Notes: generated from the letters alone by a model not told the origin. A stretch of 64,000 nt of DNA from Rheinheimera sp. UJ63 (GCF_021568285.1 NZ_JAKGTQ010000007.1:1-64000), one strand, 5' to 3'. Positions 1-8,963 are shown, numbered from the stretch's first letter. Program-made: numbers and translations.

Positions 1-87
1 TCAAGCGTCTTTTTTAAAGATTTTTGCAACTTCGCTTTATCTCCTCAGGTTTCGCTGAACTCTCGTTCGCCGCATCCCCCGTGGCAT

Positions 88-122
88 GGCGCGCATTATA
101 GGACCTTTTAAATATCCTGCAA
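88..122 (-). promoter_or_regulatory. rRNA-type promoter firing leftward out of the window
   Basis: Read on the minus strand there is a -35 box TTGCAG (122-117), a 16-base spacer, a perfect -10 box TATAAT (100-95) and a GC-rich discriminator GCGCGCC. A strong -10 followed by such a discriminator is the signature of stringently controlled rRNA and tRNA operon promoters. Upstream (123-180) is A/T-rich, as expected of an UP element. The transcript would run off the left edge, and the last bases at the edge read CTTGA on the minus strand, possibly the -35 of a second tandem promoter. No stable RNA is visible inside the window, so the identity of the operon is inferred. Confidence 0.6.
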
Positions 123-309
123 GTGCTTTTTTGTAAAAAAATAACTCGTTTAATGCTAAGAGCTCAATAAAAGCTCATTTTGATTATTTTTGTACCAAAT
201 AGTAAGGCATTAGATGCATTATTTCTGTTGGCTGTTCATAAAATAATCGTTAAGATGTCTATGCTTTTATTACAAGAATCCTTTTTTCATTTATCTGCAG
301 GAATTTACT

Positions 310-801
310 ATGTCACCCACTTTAAGAAACACCTTACCTTATACTCTGGCCCTCGCTGTTATCGCCTTTGTCCTTTTCTATTTAGCTTCATCTATGTCTA
401 CTGCTTTGACTTTTGTTGCTGGCGTACTCGCATGCGGTATCTTAGTACCTATCTTAGTTGATGTTAAAAAACCCACTGCACAATCTCAGGCAGTTAACCA
501 TCCCGTTTCGGCCGAAGGCTTTCAAGGCGATACCGCCACTTTATATGTAGGTAACTTACCGTACCGTGCTAATGAAGATGCAGTTAAGGAACTGTTTGGC
601 CGTTTTGGTACCGTTATCAATGTGCGTTTGATGAAAGATCGTCAAACTGGTCGCCGTCGTGGTTTTGGCTTTGTTGAAGTTGCGGCTACCGATGCGAACA
701 ACATGATTGGCAAATTAAACGACTTCGAATTTCAAGAACGCACATTAAAAGTTCGTGAAGCTCGTGATCGTCAGGATGATGAAAACCAAGCTGCTGAATA
801 A
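310..801 (+). CDS. Membrane-anchored RRM RNA-binding protein
   Basis: This 163-residue protein has two hydrophobic segments (about residues 10-28 and 31-50), a polar linker, and one RNA recognition motif (about 76-152). The RNP2 strand is LYVGNL (78-83) and the RNP1 strand is RRGFGFVEV (116-124), with the aromatic residues that stack on RNA intact. The tail is highly charged (RDRQDDENQAAE). Single-RRM proteins of this kind are common in marine gammaproteobacteria and resemble the cold-inducible cyanobacterial Rbp proteins, but the membrane anchor is unusual and the RNA targets are unknown. An AGGA sequence just upstream supports the ATG. The 130 bases before the gene are A/T-rich; a weak TTGTAA-17-TGCTAA pair sits at 131-159. 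Confidence 0.88.
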   Translation: MSPTLRNTLPYTLALAVIAFVLFYLASSMSTALTFVAGVLACGILVPILVDVKKPTAQSQAVNHPVSAEGFQGDTATLYVGNLPYRANEDAVKELFGRFGTVINVRLMKDRQTGRRRGFGFVEVAATDANNMIGKLNDFEFQERTLKVREARDRQDDENQAAE

Positions 802-927
802 TCTTTTAAAAGTTGACCTGGCTCTGTACTAATAATGTGGTGCCGTGCCAGGTTTGCTTGTTGCGCATTGGCTCTGCTAGCAAAAACACGTAAAATGCCT
901 GTTTAAATGCTAGTAATAGAGAGTCTC

Positions 928-2022
928 ATGTCGATAGGTCAAGTATTCCCCGCTTTATATGAAACACAATTAACTGAAAAGGCAGAACGCCTTACTCAGT
1001 TATTGCAACTCGATGACACTGCCCCTTTACAGTTATTTCGATCTGCTGCCAGTCATTTTCGGCAACGCGCAGAGTTTCGTATTTGGCACAATGGCGATGA
1101 CATCTATCATGCGATGTTTGATCCAGAAACGCGCCAGCCCGTCAGAATTGATTACTTCCCTGTTGCCTGCACGCTAATAGCTGACTTTATGCCAGTACTA
1201 TTAAAGCAGATCCAATTTAACCATGAATTACGATATAAACTTTATCAGGCCGATTATTTAGCGACGTCTACGGGTGAATTACTCGTGAGCCTGATTTATA
1301 AAAGAAAGCTAGATGAAACATGGCAATTAGCTGCGGAACAATTAGTCGCTAGCTTGTCGACTGATTATAAGATCAAAGTCATTGGCCGTTCGCGTAAACA
1401 AAAAGTGGTACTCAGCGAAGATTACGTTACCGAGACTTTTAATGTCGACCAGCAACCTTTGCATTATCAACAAATCGAGGGGAGCTTTACGCAACCTAAT
1501 GCCGGTGTTAACCAACAGATGTTGCAATGGGCTGCGAGTGTTGCTGCAGAACTGAACGGTGATTTACTCGAACTGTATTGTGGTAATGGCAATTTTTCTC
1601 TAGCTCTTGCTCGACATTTTAATCAAGTGGTTGCTACCGAGTTGGCTCGAAGTTCTATTAAGTCAGCCGAATTTAATATTGCGCTGAATAAGATCGACAA
1701 TCTACAAGTGCTGCAAATGTCGGCCGAAGATGTTGCAGCTGCCTTAGCTGAAGGGACAACCCTAAAACAGTTAGATTTGAAAAATTTAGCGTTGAATACG
1801 GTATTAGTTGATCCACCACGCGCGGGCTTAGATCCTGCCACCTTAGCGTTAGTCAGTCGTTTTGACGATATCCTATATATCTCATGTAACCCTGAGACAC
1901 TGGCCGATAATCTCGCCTTTTTACAAAAGACCCATCAATTACAAAAAGTAGCGATGTTTGATCAGTTCCCTTATACCCATCATATTGAAACCGGAGTGTG
2001 GTTAAAACGGTTGCCACGCTAG
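928..2022 (+). CDS. trmA: tRNA (uracil-5-)-methyltransferase TrmA
   Basis: TrmA makes 5-methyluridine at position 54 of the tRNA T-loop using S-adenosylmethionine. The protein follows E. coli TrmA along its whole length, including the SAM-binding segment [13 protein letters not shown], the VDPPRAGLD motif, the catalytic cysteine in YISCNPETL (Cys320 here) and the closing block [10 protein letters not shown] chose the ATG at 928 rather than the in-frame ATG at 907, because it has a GAGAG ribosome site and gives 364 residues, matching E. coli's N-terminus. The stop codon overlaps that of the convergent fabR by a few bases. sthA, fabR and trmA are also neighbours in E. coli. Confidence 0.96.
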   Translation: MSIGQVFPALYETQLTEKAERLTQLLQLDDTAPLQLFRSAASHFRQRAEFRIWHNGDDIYHAMFDPETRQPVRIDYFPVACTLIADFMPVLLKQIQFNHELRYKLYQADYLATSTGELLVSLIYKRKLDETWQLAAEQLVASLSTDYKIKVIGRSRKQKVVLSEDYVTETFNVDQQPLHYQQIEGSFTQPNAGVNQQMLQWAASVAAELNGDLLELYCGNGNFSLALARHFNQVVATELARSSIKSAEFNIALNKIDNLQVLQMSAEDVAAALAEGTTLKQLDLKNLALNTVLVDPPRAGLDPATLALVSRFDDILYISCNPETLADNLAFLQKTHQLQKVAMFDQFPYTHHIETGVWLKRLPR

Positions 2023-2627
2023 TCCGTTGGTTTTCGACCATAACTGGCTGCGCCATGCGCCAGCCAGCGTAATTGCAAAATGGTGCGTCGTGTTAACTGC
2101 CGACATTGTTCGGTTGGTGCATCTAAGGCATCTGCGCCAGTATGGAACACTAATGTCACCATGGCATCGGCCTGTAACTGTGCTTGCTCAACCGTACATT
2201 CGGTTTGCTTACGAAGATAATGCGCTAACTCAGCGGAAAAGTGTTGGATCTCTCGTGCTACCGCTGCCCGAAATGCCGCCGAGGTACCAGAACGCTCACG
2301 CAGTAATAAACGAAATACGTTACTGTTTTCAGTCACAAACTCCATAAAGGTTTCAACTGAAGTACTAATAACACTGCCATTATTCTCAATGCGAAGTCGT
2401 GCTTGGCGCATGAGTTGCCTGAGCATTAAACCCGCTTCATCAACCAGAGTTAGCCCTAATTCATCCATATCTGAGAAATGCCGATAAAAAGATGTGGGTG
2501 CAATTCCGGCTTCACGCGCCACCTCACGTAAGCTTAAACTCGCGAAACTTTTTTCCGCACTTAACTGTGAAAACGCCGCATTAATGATAGCTTGGCGGGT
2601 TCGTTCTTTTTGTTCTGCTCTGCTCAC
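2019..2627 (-). CDS. fabR: FabR, TetR-family repressor of unsaturated fatty acid genes
   Basis: FabR senses the balance of saturated and unsaturated acyl chains and represses unsaturated fatty acid synthesis. The N-terminal helix-turn-helix ([20 protein letters not shown]) and the ligand-domain block [20 protein letters not shown] are close to identical to E. coli FabR. I prefer the GTG start at 2627, giving [12 protein letters not shown], because it has a GGGA ribosome site six bases upstream and matches the length of the E. coli N-terminus; an ATG at 2639 is the alternative. It is divergent from the desaturase gene, and a matching operator lies in the shared intergenic region. Confidence 0.93.
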   Translation of the reverse strand: MSRAEQKERTRQAIINAAFSQLSAEKSFASLSLREVAREAGIAPTSFYRHFSDMDELGLTLVDEAGLMLRQLMRQARLRIENNGSVISTSVETFMEFVTENSNVFRLLLRERSGTSAAFRAAVAREIQHFSAELAHYLRKQTECTVEQAQLQADAMVTLVFHTGADALDAPTEQCRQLTRRTILQLRWLAHGAASYGRKPTD

Positions 2628-2665
2628 GATACATCCCAATCTTGGTGTAATCGAACCGATTTACC

Positions 2666-2694
2666 TTGACCTGCCCGCAGCTGCTCGGTAAATT
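2666..2694 (+). promoter_or_regulatory. Predicted sigma-70 promoter of the desaturase gene
   Basis: TTGACC (2666-2671) and TAAATT (2689-2694) are separated by exactly 17 bases and point toward the desaturase gene at 2727. The start of transcription would fall inside the FabR-type operator that directly follows. Confidence 0.55.
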
Positions 2695-2712
2695 AGCGAA
2701 CAGTTGTAAGCT
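2695..2712 (+). promoter_or_regulatory. Predicted FabR operator
   Basis: The 18-bp sequence AGCGAACAGTTGTAAGCT is an interrupted palindrome of the form AGC-N2-ACA-N2-TGT-N2-GCT, the pattern of FabR sites known upstream of E. coli fabA and fabB. It starts one base after the predicted -10 box of the desaturase promoter, so a bound repressor would cover the transcription start. Its position between fabR and a desaturase gene supports the call. Confidence 0.65.
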
Positions 2713-2726
2713 CAAAGTGTGGTCCC

Positions 2727-3845
2727 ATGAAAAAAAATCCAATTATCTGGACTAATGTACTGTTATTTAGTTCTAGTTTCTTAGTTGCCGCTATCGCGGC
2801 CCCCTATTATGCCTTGACTGTTGGCTTTACGGCAGTAGAAATTATCGCCATGATCTTATGTATGGGTTATTGTGGTATCGCTATCACCGCCGGCTATCAC
2901 CGTTTATGGTCGCATAAAACCTATGATGCGCATCCTGTTTTGCAATGGATTTTTGCTATCGGTGGCGCATTTGCTCTGCAAAACAGTGTGATCCATTGGG
3001 CGTCAGATCATCGAGATCATCACCGGCATGTTGATGATAATGACAAAGATCCCTATTCGGCAGGCAAAGGCTTTTGGTACAGCCATATTGGTTGGATGCT
3101 ACGCGATTATCAAGGCGACACTTATAACAACTATAATAATGTCCGTGATCTGCAGAAAAACCCGATCTTAGCTTTTCAACATAAGCACTATTTAGCATTG
3201 GCCTTACTCACCAATATTGGGGTGCCTGTATTACTTGGCCTTATTTTTGGCAATATGTGGGGCATGTTATTAAGTGTGGGTGTGTTACGTTTAGTATTAA
3301 GCCATCATTTTACTTTCTTTATTAACTCGCTAGCGCACATCTGGGGCAAGCAAACTTATACCGATCAAAACAGCGCGCGTGATAATGGCATTCTTGCTTT
3401 TTTAACTTACGGTGAGGGTTATCATAACTATCACCACATTTTTGAATACGATTATCGCAACGGTATTCGTTGGTGGCAGTTTGACCCAACTAAATGGTTG
3501 ATCAAAAGCTGTTCCTGGTTAAAGTTAACTTGGAATTTACGCACCGTGCCCGAAGATCGTATCGCTCAAGCTGTTGCGAAAATGCAATTAAAACGTGCAC
3601 AACAAAAAGCCATGTTACTGCCCAACTCAGAACAGCTATTGCAATTACTCGAACAGGAATACCAACTGTTAATGGTTAAGTTGCAAGCTTACTATCAGCT
3701 GAAAAAAGACTTACTGCAACAACGTCGTGCTGCTTTGGTTAACCAATACAATGCTTCAGAGTTTGCCCAGCGTTATCAAGAATTAAAAGAGCACTTGCAG
3801 CAGCAGCAAAATCATTGGCAACGCTTAACGGCGGCATTTCAATAA
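2727..3845 (+). CDS. Membrane fatty acid (acyl-CoA/phospholipid) delta-9-type desaturase
   Basis: This 372-residue integral membrane di-iron enzyme introduces a double bond into acyl chains using O2 and electrons from a reductase. All three histidine boxes are present: HRLWSH (58-63), HRDHH (95-99) and HNYHH (233-237). Hydrophobic pairs at about 10-55 and 150-200 fit the usual four-helix topology. After about residue 285 there is an 85-residue Gln/Leu-rich, probably coiled-coil extension that is not needed for the catalytic fold. Repression by the adjacent FabR is likely, given the operator in front. No electron-donor reductase gene is adjacent. Exact substrate (CoA or phospholipid ester) cannot be read from sequence. 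Confidence 0.9.
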   Translation: MKKNPIIWTNVLLFSSSFLVAAIAAPYYALTVGFTAVEIIAMILCMGYCGIAITAGYHRLWSHKTYDAHPVLQWIFAIGGAFALQNSVIHWASDHRDHHRHVDDNDKDPYSAGKGFWYSHIGWMLRDYQGDTYNNYNNVRDLQKNPILAFQHKHYLALALLTNIGVPVLLGLIFGNMWGMLLSVGVLRLVLSHHFTFFINSLAHIWGKQTYTDQNSARDNGILAFLTYGEGYHNYHHIFEYDYRNGIRWWQFDPTKWLIKSCSWLKLTWNLRTVPEDRIAQAVAKMQLKRAQQKAMLLPNSEQLLQLLEQEYQLLMVKLQAYYQLKKDLLQQRRAALVNQYNASEFAQRYQELKEHLQQQQNHWQRLTAAFQ

Positions 3846-3868
3846 GGGATCCACCCGCTCACATTTAA

Positions 3869-3892
3869 AAAAGAGGCTTTGCCTCTTTTTTT
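3869..3892 (+). terminator. Rho-independent terminator after the desaturase gene
   Basis: A 7-bp stem AAGAGGC / GCCTCTT (3871-3877 with 3881-3887) around a TTT loop is followed by a T tract. Confidence 0.85.
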
Positions 3893-3948
3893 GTCTCTGA
3901 TACCTGTTATGCTAATTTATACAGTAGAACGGTGTGAGAATTTAGCTA

Positions 3949-5370
3949 GTGACAGCAAAAGCGGCAAATAAAAAACCTAAATATGACTATGATGCCATTG
4001 TAATTGGCACAGGGCCTGGCGGCGAAGGTGCTGCCATGTATTTAGCCAAAAGTGGTAAATCGGTGGCTGCCATCGAGCGTTACTCTTCAGTAGGGGGCGG
4101 TTGTACCCACTGGGGCACTATCCCCTCTAAAGCATTGCGCCATTCGGTTAGCCGACTGATTGAGTTTAATGAAAACCCACTGTTCCAAATGGAAGAGCAG
4201 GTAAAAAACCTGACATTTTCGCAAATTCTGAAACATGCCGCTGGCGTGATCCGGAAACAAGTAAGACTGCGTGCGGGCTTTTATGATCGCAACATGGTCA
4301 AAATGCATCAAGGCGAAGCGCACTTTATTGATAACCACCATATTCAAGTCACTCAAACTGACGGTAGTCACTATGTGATTAGCGCAGAAACGATTGTTAT
4401 TGCTTGTGGTTCACGCCCTTATCGACCACCGCATGTTGATTTTAGTCATCCGCGTATTTATGACAGCGACACTATCTTATCGTTACAGCATGATCCACGG
4501 CATATCATTATCTTTGGTGCTGGTGTGATCGGTTGTGAATATGCCTCCATTTTCCGCGGCCTTGGCGTGCGTGTCGATTTGGTGAATACCCGTGACCGTT
4601 TGTTATCTTTTATGGATGCCGAAATATCTGATTCTCTCAGTTACCATTTCTGGAATTCAGGCATGACCATCCGCCACGGTGAAGAGTTTTCTCATATCGA
4701 AGGCACTGATGATGGCGTTATCTTGCATTTACAGTCGGGCAAAAAGATGAAAGCCGACTGTTTCCTATTTGCTAACGGCCGTACTGGGAATACCGATACG
4801 CTGTCACTAAAAAATGTGGGGTTAGAAGCAGATAGCCGTGGCTTACTAAAAGTCACTAAACAATATCAAACCAGTATCGACAATATTTATGCCGTCGGCG
4901 ATGTAATTGGTTACCCAAGTTTAGCCAGTGCTGCCTACGATCAAGGTCGTTTAGCCGGTGAAGCTATTGTAAAAGGTAACTTAGATGGGCATTTGATTGC
5001 GGATATCCCTGCAGGTATTTACACCATCCCTGAGATGTCTTCAGTTGGTAAAACCGAGCAAGAGTTAACGGCGGCGAAAATTCCGTACGAGGTGGGCAGA
5101 GCTCAATTCAAACACTTGGCACGGGCGCAAATTGCTAATACCAATGTCGGTAGCCTGAAACTGTTATTTCATCGTGATACGTTGGAAATCTTAGGGATCC
5201 ATTGTTTTGGCGAGCGGGCAGCAGAAATTGTGCACATCGGCCAGGCTATTATGATGCAAAAAAATGGCGGTAATAACCTCAATTACTTTGTGCATACGAC
5301 CTTTAACTATCCGACCATGGCAGAAGCCTATCGGGTAGCCGCACTCAACGGTTTAAACCGGTTGTTCTAA
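3949..5370 (+). CDS. sthA: Soluble pyridine nucleotide transhydrogenase SthA
   Basis: SthA is an FAD enzyme that transfers hydride between NADPH and NAD+, mainly oxidising surplus NADPH. The 473-residue protein aligns without gaps of note to E. coli SthA. It has the N-terminal FAD fold ([12 protein letters not shown]), the block [21 protein letters not shown], which has only one of the two disulfide cysteines of true disulfide reductases as is normal for SthA, the second nucleotide fold ([17 protein letters not shown]), and a dimerisation domain ending [21 protein letters not shown]. The start is GTG at 3949, giving a slightly longer N-terminus than in E. coli; its ribosome site is weak. Confidence 0.96.
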   Translation: MTAKAANKKPKYDYDAIVIGTGPGGEGAAMYLAKSGKSVAAIERYSSVGGGCTHWGTIPSKALRHSVSRLIEFNENPLFQMEEQVKNLTFSQILKHAAGVIRKQVRLRAGFYDRNMVKMHQGEAHFIDNHHIQVTQTDGSHYVISAETIVIACGSRPYRPPHVDFSHPRIYDSDTILSLQHDPRHIIIFGAGVIGCEYASIFRGLGVRVDLVNTRDRLLSFMDAEISDSLSYHFWNSGMTIRHGEEFSHIEGTDDGVILHLQSGKKMKADCFLFANGRTGNTDTLSLKNVGLEADSRGLLKVTKQYQTSIDNIYAVGDVIGYPSLASAAYDQGRLAGEAIVKGNLDGHLIADIPAGIYTIPEMSSVGKTEQELTAAKIPYEVGRAQFKHLARAQIANTNVGSLKLLFHRDTLEILGIHCFGERAAEIVHIGQAIMMQKNGGNNLNYFVHTTFNYPTMAEAYRVAALNGLNRLF

Positions 5371-5373
5371 ACG

Positions 5374-5405
5374 AAAAAAAGCAGCACCAGTGCTGCTTTT
5401 TTTAC
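5374..5405. terminator. Bidirectional terminator between sthA and hemE
   Basis: GCAGCA (5381-5386) pairs with TGCTGC (5391-5396), flanked by an A7 run on one side and a T7 run on the other, so it works for both convergent genes. Confidence 0.85.
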
Positions 5406-5417
5406 TTACGCTAATAG

Positions 5418-6488
5418 CTACTCTGTTTGCAGATGGTAAGTACGGCTTAAATCTTGTACGGCTTCGATAAAAATACCGGCATGTTCAGGATTCACATCTG
5501 GGGTAATTCCATGACCTAGATTAAATACATGTCCGGTGCCTTGGCCATAACTATCTAGAATGGTTTGCACTTCTTGCCGGATCCGCTCTGGGCTACCTAA
5601 CAGCACGGAAGGATCCATATTACCCTGTAGCGCAACCTTATCACCGACTCGCGCACGAGCCTGACCAATATCGGTGGTCCAATCTAAACCTAAACCATCA
5701 CAACCGGTCGCTGCCATGGTCTCAAGCCATTGACCACCGTTTTTGGTGAACAAGGTGACCGGCACTTTACGACCGTCAGCTTCTCTTGTTAGGCCATTGA
5801 CGATCGTTTGCATATAGCTTAATGAAAACTCTTTGTAATCGCGTGGTGTTAATATTCCACCCCAGGTATCAAAAATCATCAGTGCTTGCGCACCTGCAGC
5901 AATTTGCGCATTCAGGTATAAAATGACACTTTGCGCCAGCTTATCCAATAACATGTGCAGGATCTCTGGCTCGCTGTACATCATCTTTTTAATGATGCTA
6001 AACGTCTTGCTACCACTACCCTCAACCATGTAGGTTGCCAAAGTCCATGGGCTACCTGAAAAACCAATCAAGGGCACACTGCCGTTCAGTTCGCGACGAA
6101 TAGTACGAACGGCATCCATCACATAACGCAGCTCTTGCTCAGGATCAGGAATAGGTAAATGCACCACGTCCATAAAGTCACGGATCGGTTTACTAAAACG
6201 AGGGCCTTCACCCACACCAAACGTTAATCCTAAACCCATCGCATCTGGGATCGTTAAAATATCACTGAACAAAATAGCCGCATCTAAGGGATAACGGCGT
6301 AATGGCTGCATTGTCACTTCACAAGCCAATTCTGGGTTTTTGCACAGCGACATAAAGTCACCTGCTACGCTACGCGTGGCGCGATATTCAGGTAAATAAC
6401 GGCCGGCTTGGCGCATCATCCAAATAGGCGTTTGGTCGACAGGTTGACGCATTAGCGCTCTGAGGTAACGATCATTTTTTAATTGCAT
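5418..6488 (-). CDS. hemE: Uroporphyrinogen decarboxylase HemE
   Basis: HemE decarboxylates the four acetate side chains of uroporphyrinogen III to give coproporphyrinogen III in haem synthesis. The 356-residue sequence is nearly collinear with E. coli HemE (354 residues). Substrate-binding residues are visible in [12 protein letters not shown] (25-36) and in ILFSDI with the catalytic Asp76; [15 protein letters not shown] and FNLGHGI are also intact. In E. coli hemE follows nudC, and the same neighbourhood is kept here, but with a 258-bp gap holding a candidate small RNA on the opposite strand. Confidence 0.97.
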   Translation of the reverse strand: MQLKNDRYLRALMRQPVDQTPIWMMRQAGRYLPEYRATRSVAGDFMSLCKNPELACEVTMQPLRRYPLDAAILFSDILTIPDAMGLGLTFGVGEGPRFSKPIRDFMDVVHLPIPDPEQELRYVMDAVRTIRRELNGSVPLIGFSGSPWTLATYMVEGSGSKTFSIIKKMMYSEPEILHMLLDKLAQSVILYLNAQIAAGAQALMIFDTWGGILTPRDYKEFSLSYMQTIVNGLTREADGRKVPVTLFTKNGGQWLETMAATGCDGLGLDWTTDIGQARARVGDKVALQGNMDPSVLLGSPERIRQEVQTILDSYGQGTGHVFNLGHGITPDVNPEHAGIFIEAVQDLSRTYHLQTE

Positions 6489-6629
6489 AACTTTTCCGCT
6501 GTGCTAATAGTTGCGATATTTTAACAGCTAAGCGCCCGAAGCTCTATGCTCTGGTCGGAATTGCTGCGTTAAGGCCGTACTAAAATTCACGATATATTCA
6601 GCTAAGGTTCATTATTTTGTCATATAGGC

Positions 6630-6658
6630 TTGTATCGCTGCTCGCTATCTGCTATAAA
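6630..6658 (+). promoter_or_regulatory. Promoter of the candidate small RNA
   Basis: TTGTAT (6630-6635) and TATAAA (6653-6658) are separated by exactly 17 bases. No open reading frame with a ribosome site follows before the terminator at 6725-6748, which is why a non-coding transcript is proposed. Confidence 0.5.
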
Positions 6659-6664
6659 ATCTCT

Positions 6665-6748
6665 GCGCTAGTCAAGAAACAACAAATACGAAGCTCGATT
6701 ATACGAGACCATGCTTTCCCCATTAAAGCCACATTTTGTGGCTTTTTT
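6665..6748 (+). ncRNA. Candidate trans-acting small RNA, about 84 nt
   Basis: A promoter at 6630-6658 and a strong intrinsic terminator bracket this stretch in the hemE-nudC gap. The terminator pairs AAAGCCACA (6725-6733) with TGTGGCTTT (6737-6745) and ends in T6. Between them lie an unpaired A/C-rich stretch (about 6671-6692, containing AAGAAACAACAAATACGAAG), a small hairpin CTCG/CGAG (6694-6697 with 6704-6707) and a pyrimidine-rich run before the terminator. Promoter, accessible seed and U-tailed terminator is the usual plan of Hfq-dependent RNAs. I do not recognise a known family; it is not Spot 42, RyhB or GcvB. The terminator touches the 3' end of nudC and could alternatively serve only as an end of some other transcript. 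Confidence 0.45.
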
Positions 6749-7544
6749 ATTTTCTGCCATAGCGCTGCTGTGCTAAAGCAATGAGTTGCCCTGATAAGGT
6801 TTCAATACCTGGCGTTTGTGGCAACTTATCCAACTCACACCAATACGCCTCTTCAATTTCATGCGGTTGACAAACAATCTCCCCGCCAGCGTACTGGGCT
6901 AAAAAACCTGTCATCAAAGAATGCGGAAATGGCCAGGGCTGACTCCCCACATACTGCAAATCCGTAATATCAACGCCCACTTCTTCTTTTACTTCACGTA
7001 TAGCGGCTTGCTCTAAGGTTTCGGCTGACTCAACAAAACCAGCTAGCACCGAAAAGAAACCCGCTTTATGCCGACTGGAGCGCGCCAGCAAGATTTTGCC
7101 TTCATTGACGATCGCCACTAATACACAAGGTGCAATCCGAGGATAACAACGATGACCGCACTTATGGCATAAGCTGGCTAATTCCCAATTGACCAAATGC
7201 ATGGCGCTACCACATTGCCCGCAAAAGCGATGTGTTTGTAAAAACAGTGCGACTTGCGTGGCTCTGGCCGCTAATTGAAATAACGCCTCACCTTGCGTTA
7301 AAAAAACGCGGGCTGAATGCCACTGCGTTTCATCGGTTGCCTGATCATCAAACACCATTAAATAACAAGGATGTTGCTGATATTCGCCGATCCAACAAAT
7401 CTGTGTGCCTTGGCTTGCTATCGGTAAGTCACTTTGACCACCAAAAGGCAATGTGCCCTCAGCTGATAAAAATACCCGGCCTTGGTTCACAATAAACCAA
7501 TACGCTTGCTCTTTTGCTGATAATACAACACTGTGTTTGATCAT
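6747..7544 (-). CDS. nudC: NAD+ diphosphatase / NAD-decapping hydrolase NudC
   Basis: NudC cleaves NAD(H) to NMN(H) and AMP and removes NAD caps from RNA 5' ends. The 265-residue protein has the zinc ribbon characteristic of this subfamily (CGQCGS and CHKCG), the Nudix box running from GFVESAETLEQAA to REVKEEVGV, and the SQPWPFPHSLM motif that distinguishes NADH pyrophosphatases from other Nudix enzymes. Length and domain order match E. coli NudC (257 residues). It is transcribed toward hemE, as in E. coli. Confidence 0.95.
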   Translation of the reverse strand: MIKHSVVLSAKEQAYWFIVNQGRVFLSAEGTLPFGGQSDLPIASQGTQICWIGEYQQHPCYLMVFDDQATDETQWHSARVFLTQGEALFQLAARATQVALFLQTHRFCGQCGSAMHLVNWELASLCHKCGHRCYPRIAPCVLVAIVNEGKILLARSSRHKAGFFSVLAGFVESAETLEQAAIREVKEEVGVDITDLQYVGSQPWPFPHSLMTGFLAQYAGGEIVCQPHEIEEAYWCELDKLPQTPGIETLSGQLIALAQQRYGRK

Positions 7545-7695
7545 TAGTGGGTTATTCCGCGCGCTACTATGCTATGTTGCAGCTATCATACTGGTAGTTA
7601 CTGAGCAGACCAATAAAAAAACGGTTGATCTTTGCTATGGAATTCTTTTAATTTGGCAGTAATGCAGAAACGTAACTGCATCTAAGGAGAAGCTA

Positions 7696-8181
7696 ATGTA
7701 CACCCGCGTACAGCAAGCACAACAAAAGTGGGGCGGTAGCCTAACAGCCATCGATAATTGGCTAGAAGAAAGACAGCAAATTATTGTTTGCTATTGCCGC
7801 TTGGCTGGTTTGCCACCTTTTGAAAAAGATCGTCATACCATGCCTTCACAAGAAAAAATTAGAGAGTTTTGTCAACTATTGATGGACTACTTATCGGCGG
7901 GTCACTTTGAGGTTTACGAACGAATTGTTACACAATGTGCCGTTAATGGTACCGACAGCCGTAGACTAGCAGATAGCTTATATCCAAAGATTGCTGTTTC
8001 TACTGACTTATCGTTAGAGTTTAACGATAAATATGCCGAGCATTTAAGCACACGTAACAGTGGCAGTTTTGATATCGAATTGTCGGCTTTAGGCCAAGCT
8101 TTAGAAGAGCGCTTTGAGCTAGAAGATAAACTGATTGAAACGCTTTATATTAGACACGCGGATAATACCACCGCAGTTTGA
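7696..8181 (+). CDS. rsd: Rsd/AlgQ anti-sigma-70 factor
   Basis: Rsd binds region 4 of the housekeeping sigma factor and sequesters it in stationary phase, helping alternative sigma factors. The 161-residue all-helical protein shares with E. coli Rsd the segments DNWLEERQQIIVCYCRLAG, DYLSAGHFEVYERI and LEERFELEDKLIETL. An AAGGAG ribosome site precedes the ATG. The divergent arrangement with nudC-hemE is conserved from E. coli. Confidence 0.92.
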   Translation: MYTRVQQAQQKWGGSLTAIDNWLEERQQIIVCYCRLAGLPPFEKDRHTMPSQEKIREFCQLLMDYLSAGHFEVYERIVTQCAVNGTDSRRLADSLYPKIAVSTDLSLEFNDKYAEHLSTRNSGSFDIELSALGQALEERFELEDKLIETLYIRHADNTTAV

Positions 8182-8188
8182 ATACCAT

Positions 8189-8216
8189 AAAAAAAGCGGC
8201 TTAAAGCCGCTTTTTT
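8189..8216. terminator. Bidirectional terminator between rsd and fkpA
   Basis: AGCGGCTT pairs with AAGCCGCT around a minimal loop, with A runs on the left and T6 on the right, serving both convergent genes. Confidence 0.85.
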
Positions 8217-8231
8217 CTGCTATTGGGCTAC

Positions 8232-8963
8232 TTACTTTGCTTTAACGATATCCAATAATTCTACTTCGAATACCAAGACGCTATGTGGTGCAATAGTGCC
8301 CATATCACGTTCGCCGTAAGCTAATTCTGACGGAATAGTGAAACGGAACTTAGAGCCTACATTCATTAACTGCACGCCTTCAGTCCAACCTGGAATAACG
8401 CGATTCAATGGGAACTCAATTGGCTCGCCACGCTCTACTGAACTGTCAAAAACTGTACCGTCGGTTAAAGTACCGGTGTAGTGTACTTTGACGGTGTCAG
8501 TTGCAACAGGCTTAGCGCCATCAGCAGCTTGTATCACTTCATACTGTAAACCTGATTCAGTTACCATCACGCCTTCTTTCTTGGCATTTTCAGCTAAAAA
8601 GGCGTCACCTGCAGCTTTCGCTGATGCGGCTGAAGCTTCAGCAATTTTCGCCTGCTCTGCACGGTACGTTTCATCTAACGCGGTTAATAGCGCTTGGATA
8701 TCTTCTTCCGATACTTCAGATTTACCGGCCATACCATCTTGCACACCACGTAAAATTAACGCAGAGTCTAATGGAATAGCAATTTTGCTGTATTCATCTA
8801 CGGTGCTTTGTAAATAACGGCCCGCAGATACGCCTAAGCTATAAGCTTGTTTCGCTTGTTCTGTTTCCATTACTGGAGCCACTTCAGCTTTTTCTTCTTT
8901 GTTACAAGCGCTCAGCGTTAACAACGCTACAGCAACCAGAGTCAGTTTAGTTTTAACGCGCAT
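8232..8963 (-). CDS. fkpA: FkpA-type FKBP peptidyl-prolyl isomerase, lipoprotein form
   Basis: FkpA is a periplasmic chaperone and proline isomerase. The 243-residue protein has a signal ending in a lipobox (LTLSAC, then NKEE), a helical dimerisation domain (about 35-125) and a C-terminal FKBP domain (VKVHYTGTLTDGTVFDSS, FPLNRVIPGWTEGVQLM, LAYGERDMG). E. coli FkpA is a soluble periplasmic protein, so the lipobox implies a membrane-anchored version. I chose the ATG at 8963, six bases after a GGAG ribosome site; a TTG four codons upstream overlaps that site. Confidence 0.93.
   Translation of the reverse strand: MRVKTKLTLVAVALLTLSACNKEEKAEVAPVMETEQAKQAYSLGVSAGRYLQSTVDEYSKIAIPLDSALILRGVQDGMAGKSEVSEEDIQALLTALDETYRAEQAKIAEASAASAKAAGDAFLAENAKKEGVMVTESGLQYEVIQAADGAKPVATDTVKVHYTGTLTDGTVFDSSVERGEPIEFPLNRVIPGWTEGVQLMNVGSKFRFTIPSELAYGERDMGTIAPHSVLVFEVELLDIVKAK

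Noticed and set aside
180..461. 93-residue reading frame before and inside the RRM gene
   Set aside because: It has no ribosome site and overlaps the well-supported RRM frame; the composition is that of a shadow frame.
3949..5370. Dihydrolipoamide dehydrogenase or mercuric/glutathione reductase instead of SthA
   Set aside because: The redox disulfide CXXXXC is missing and the sequence follows SthA throughout.
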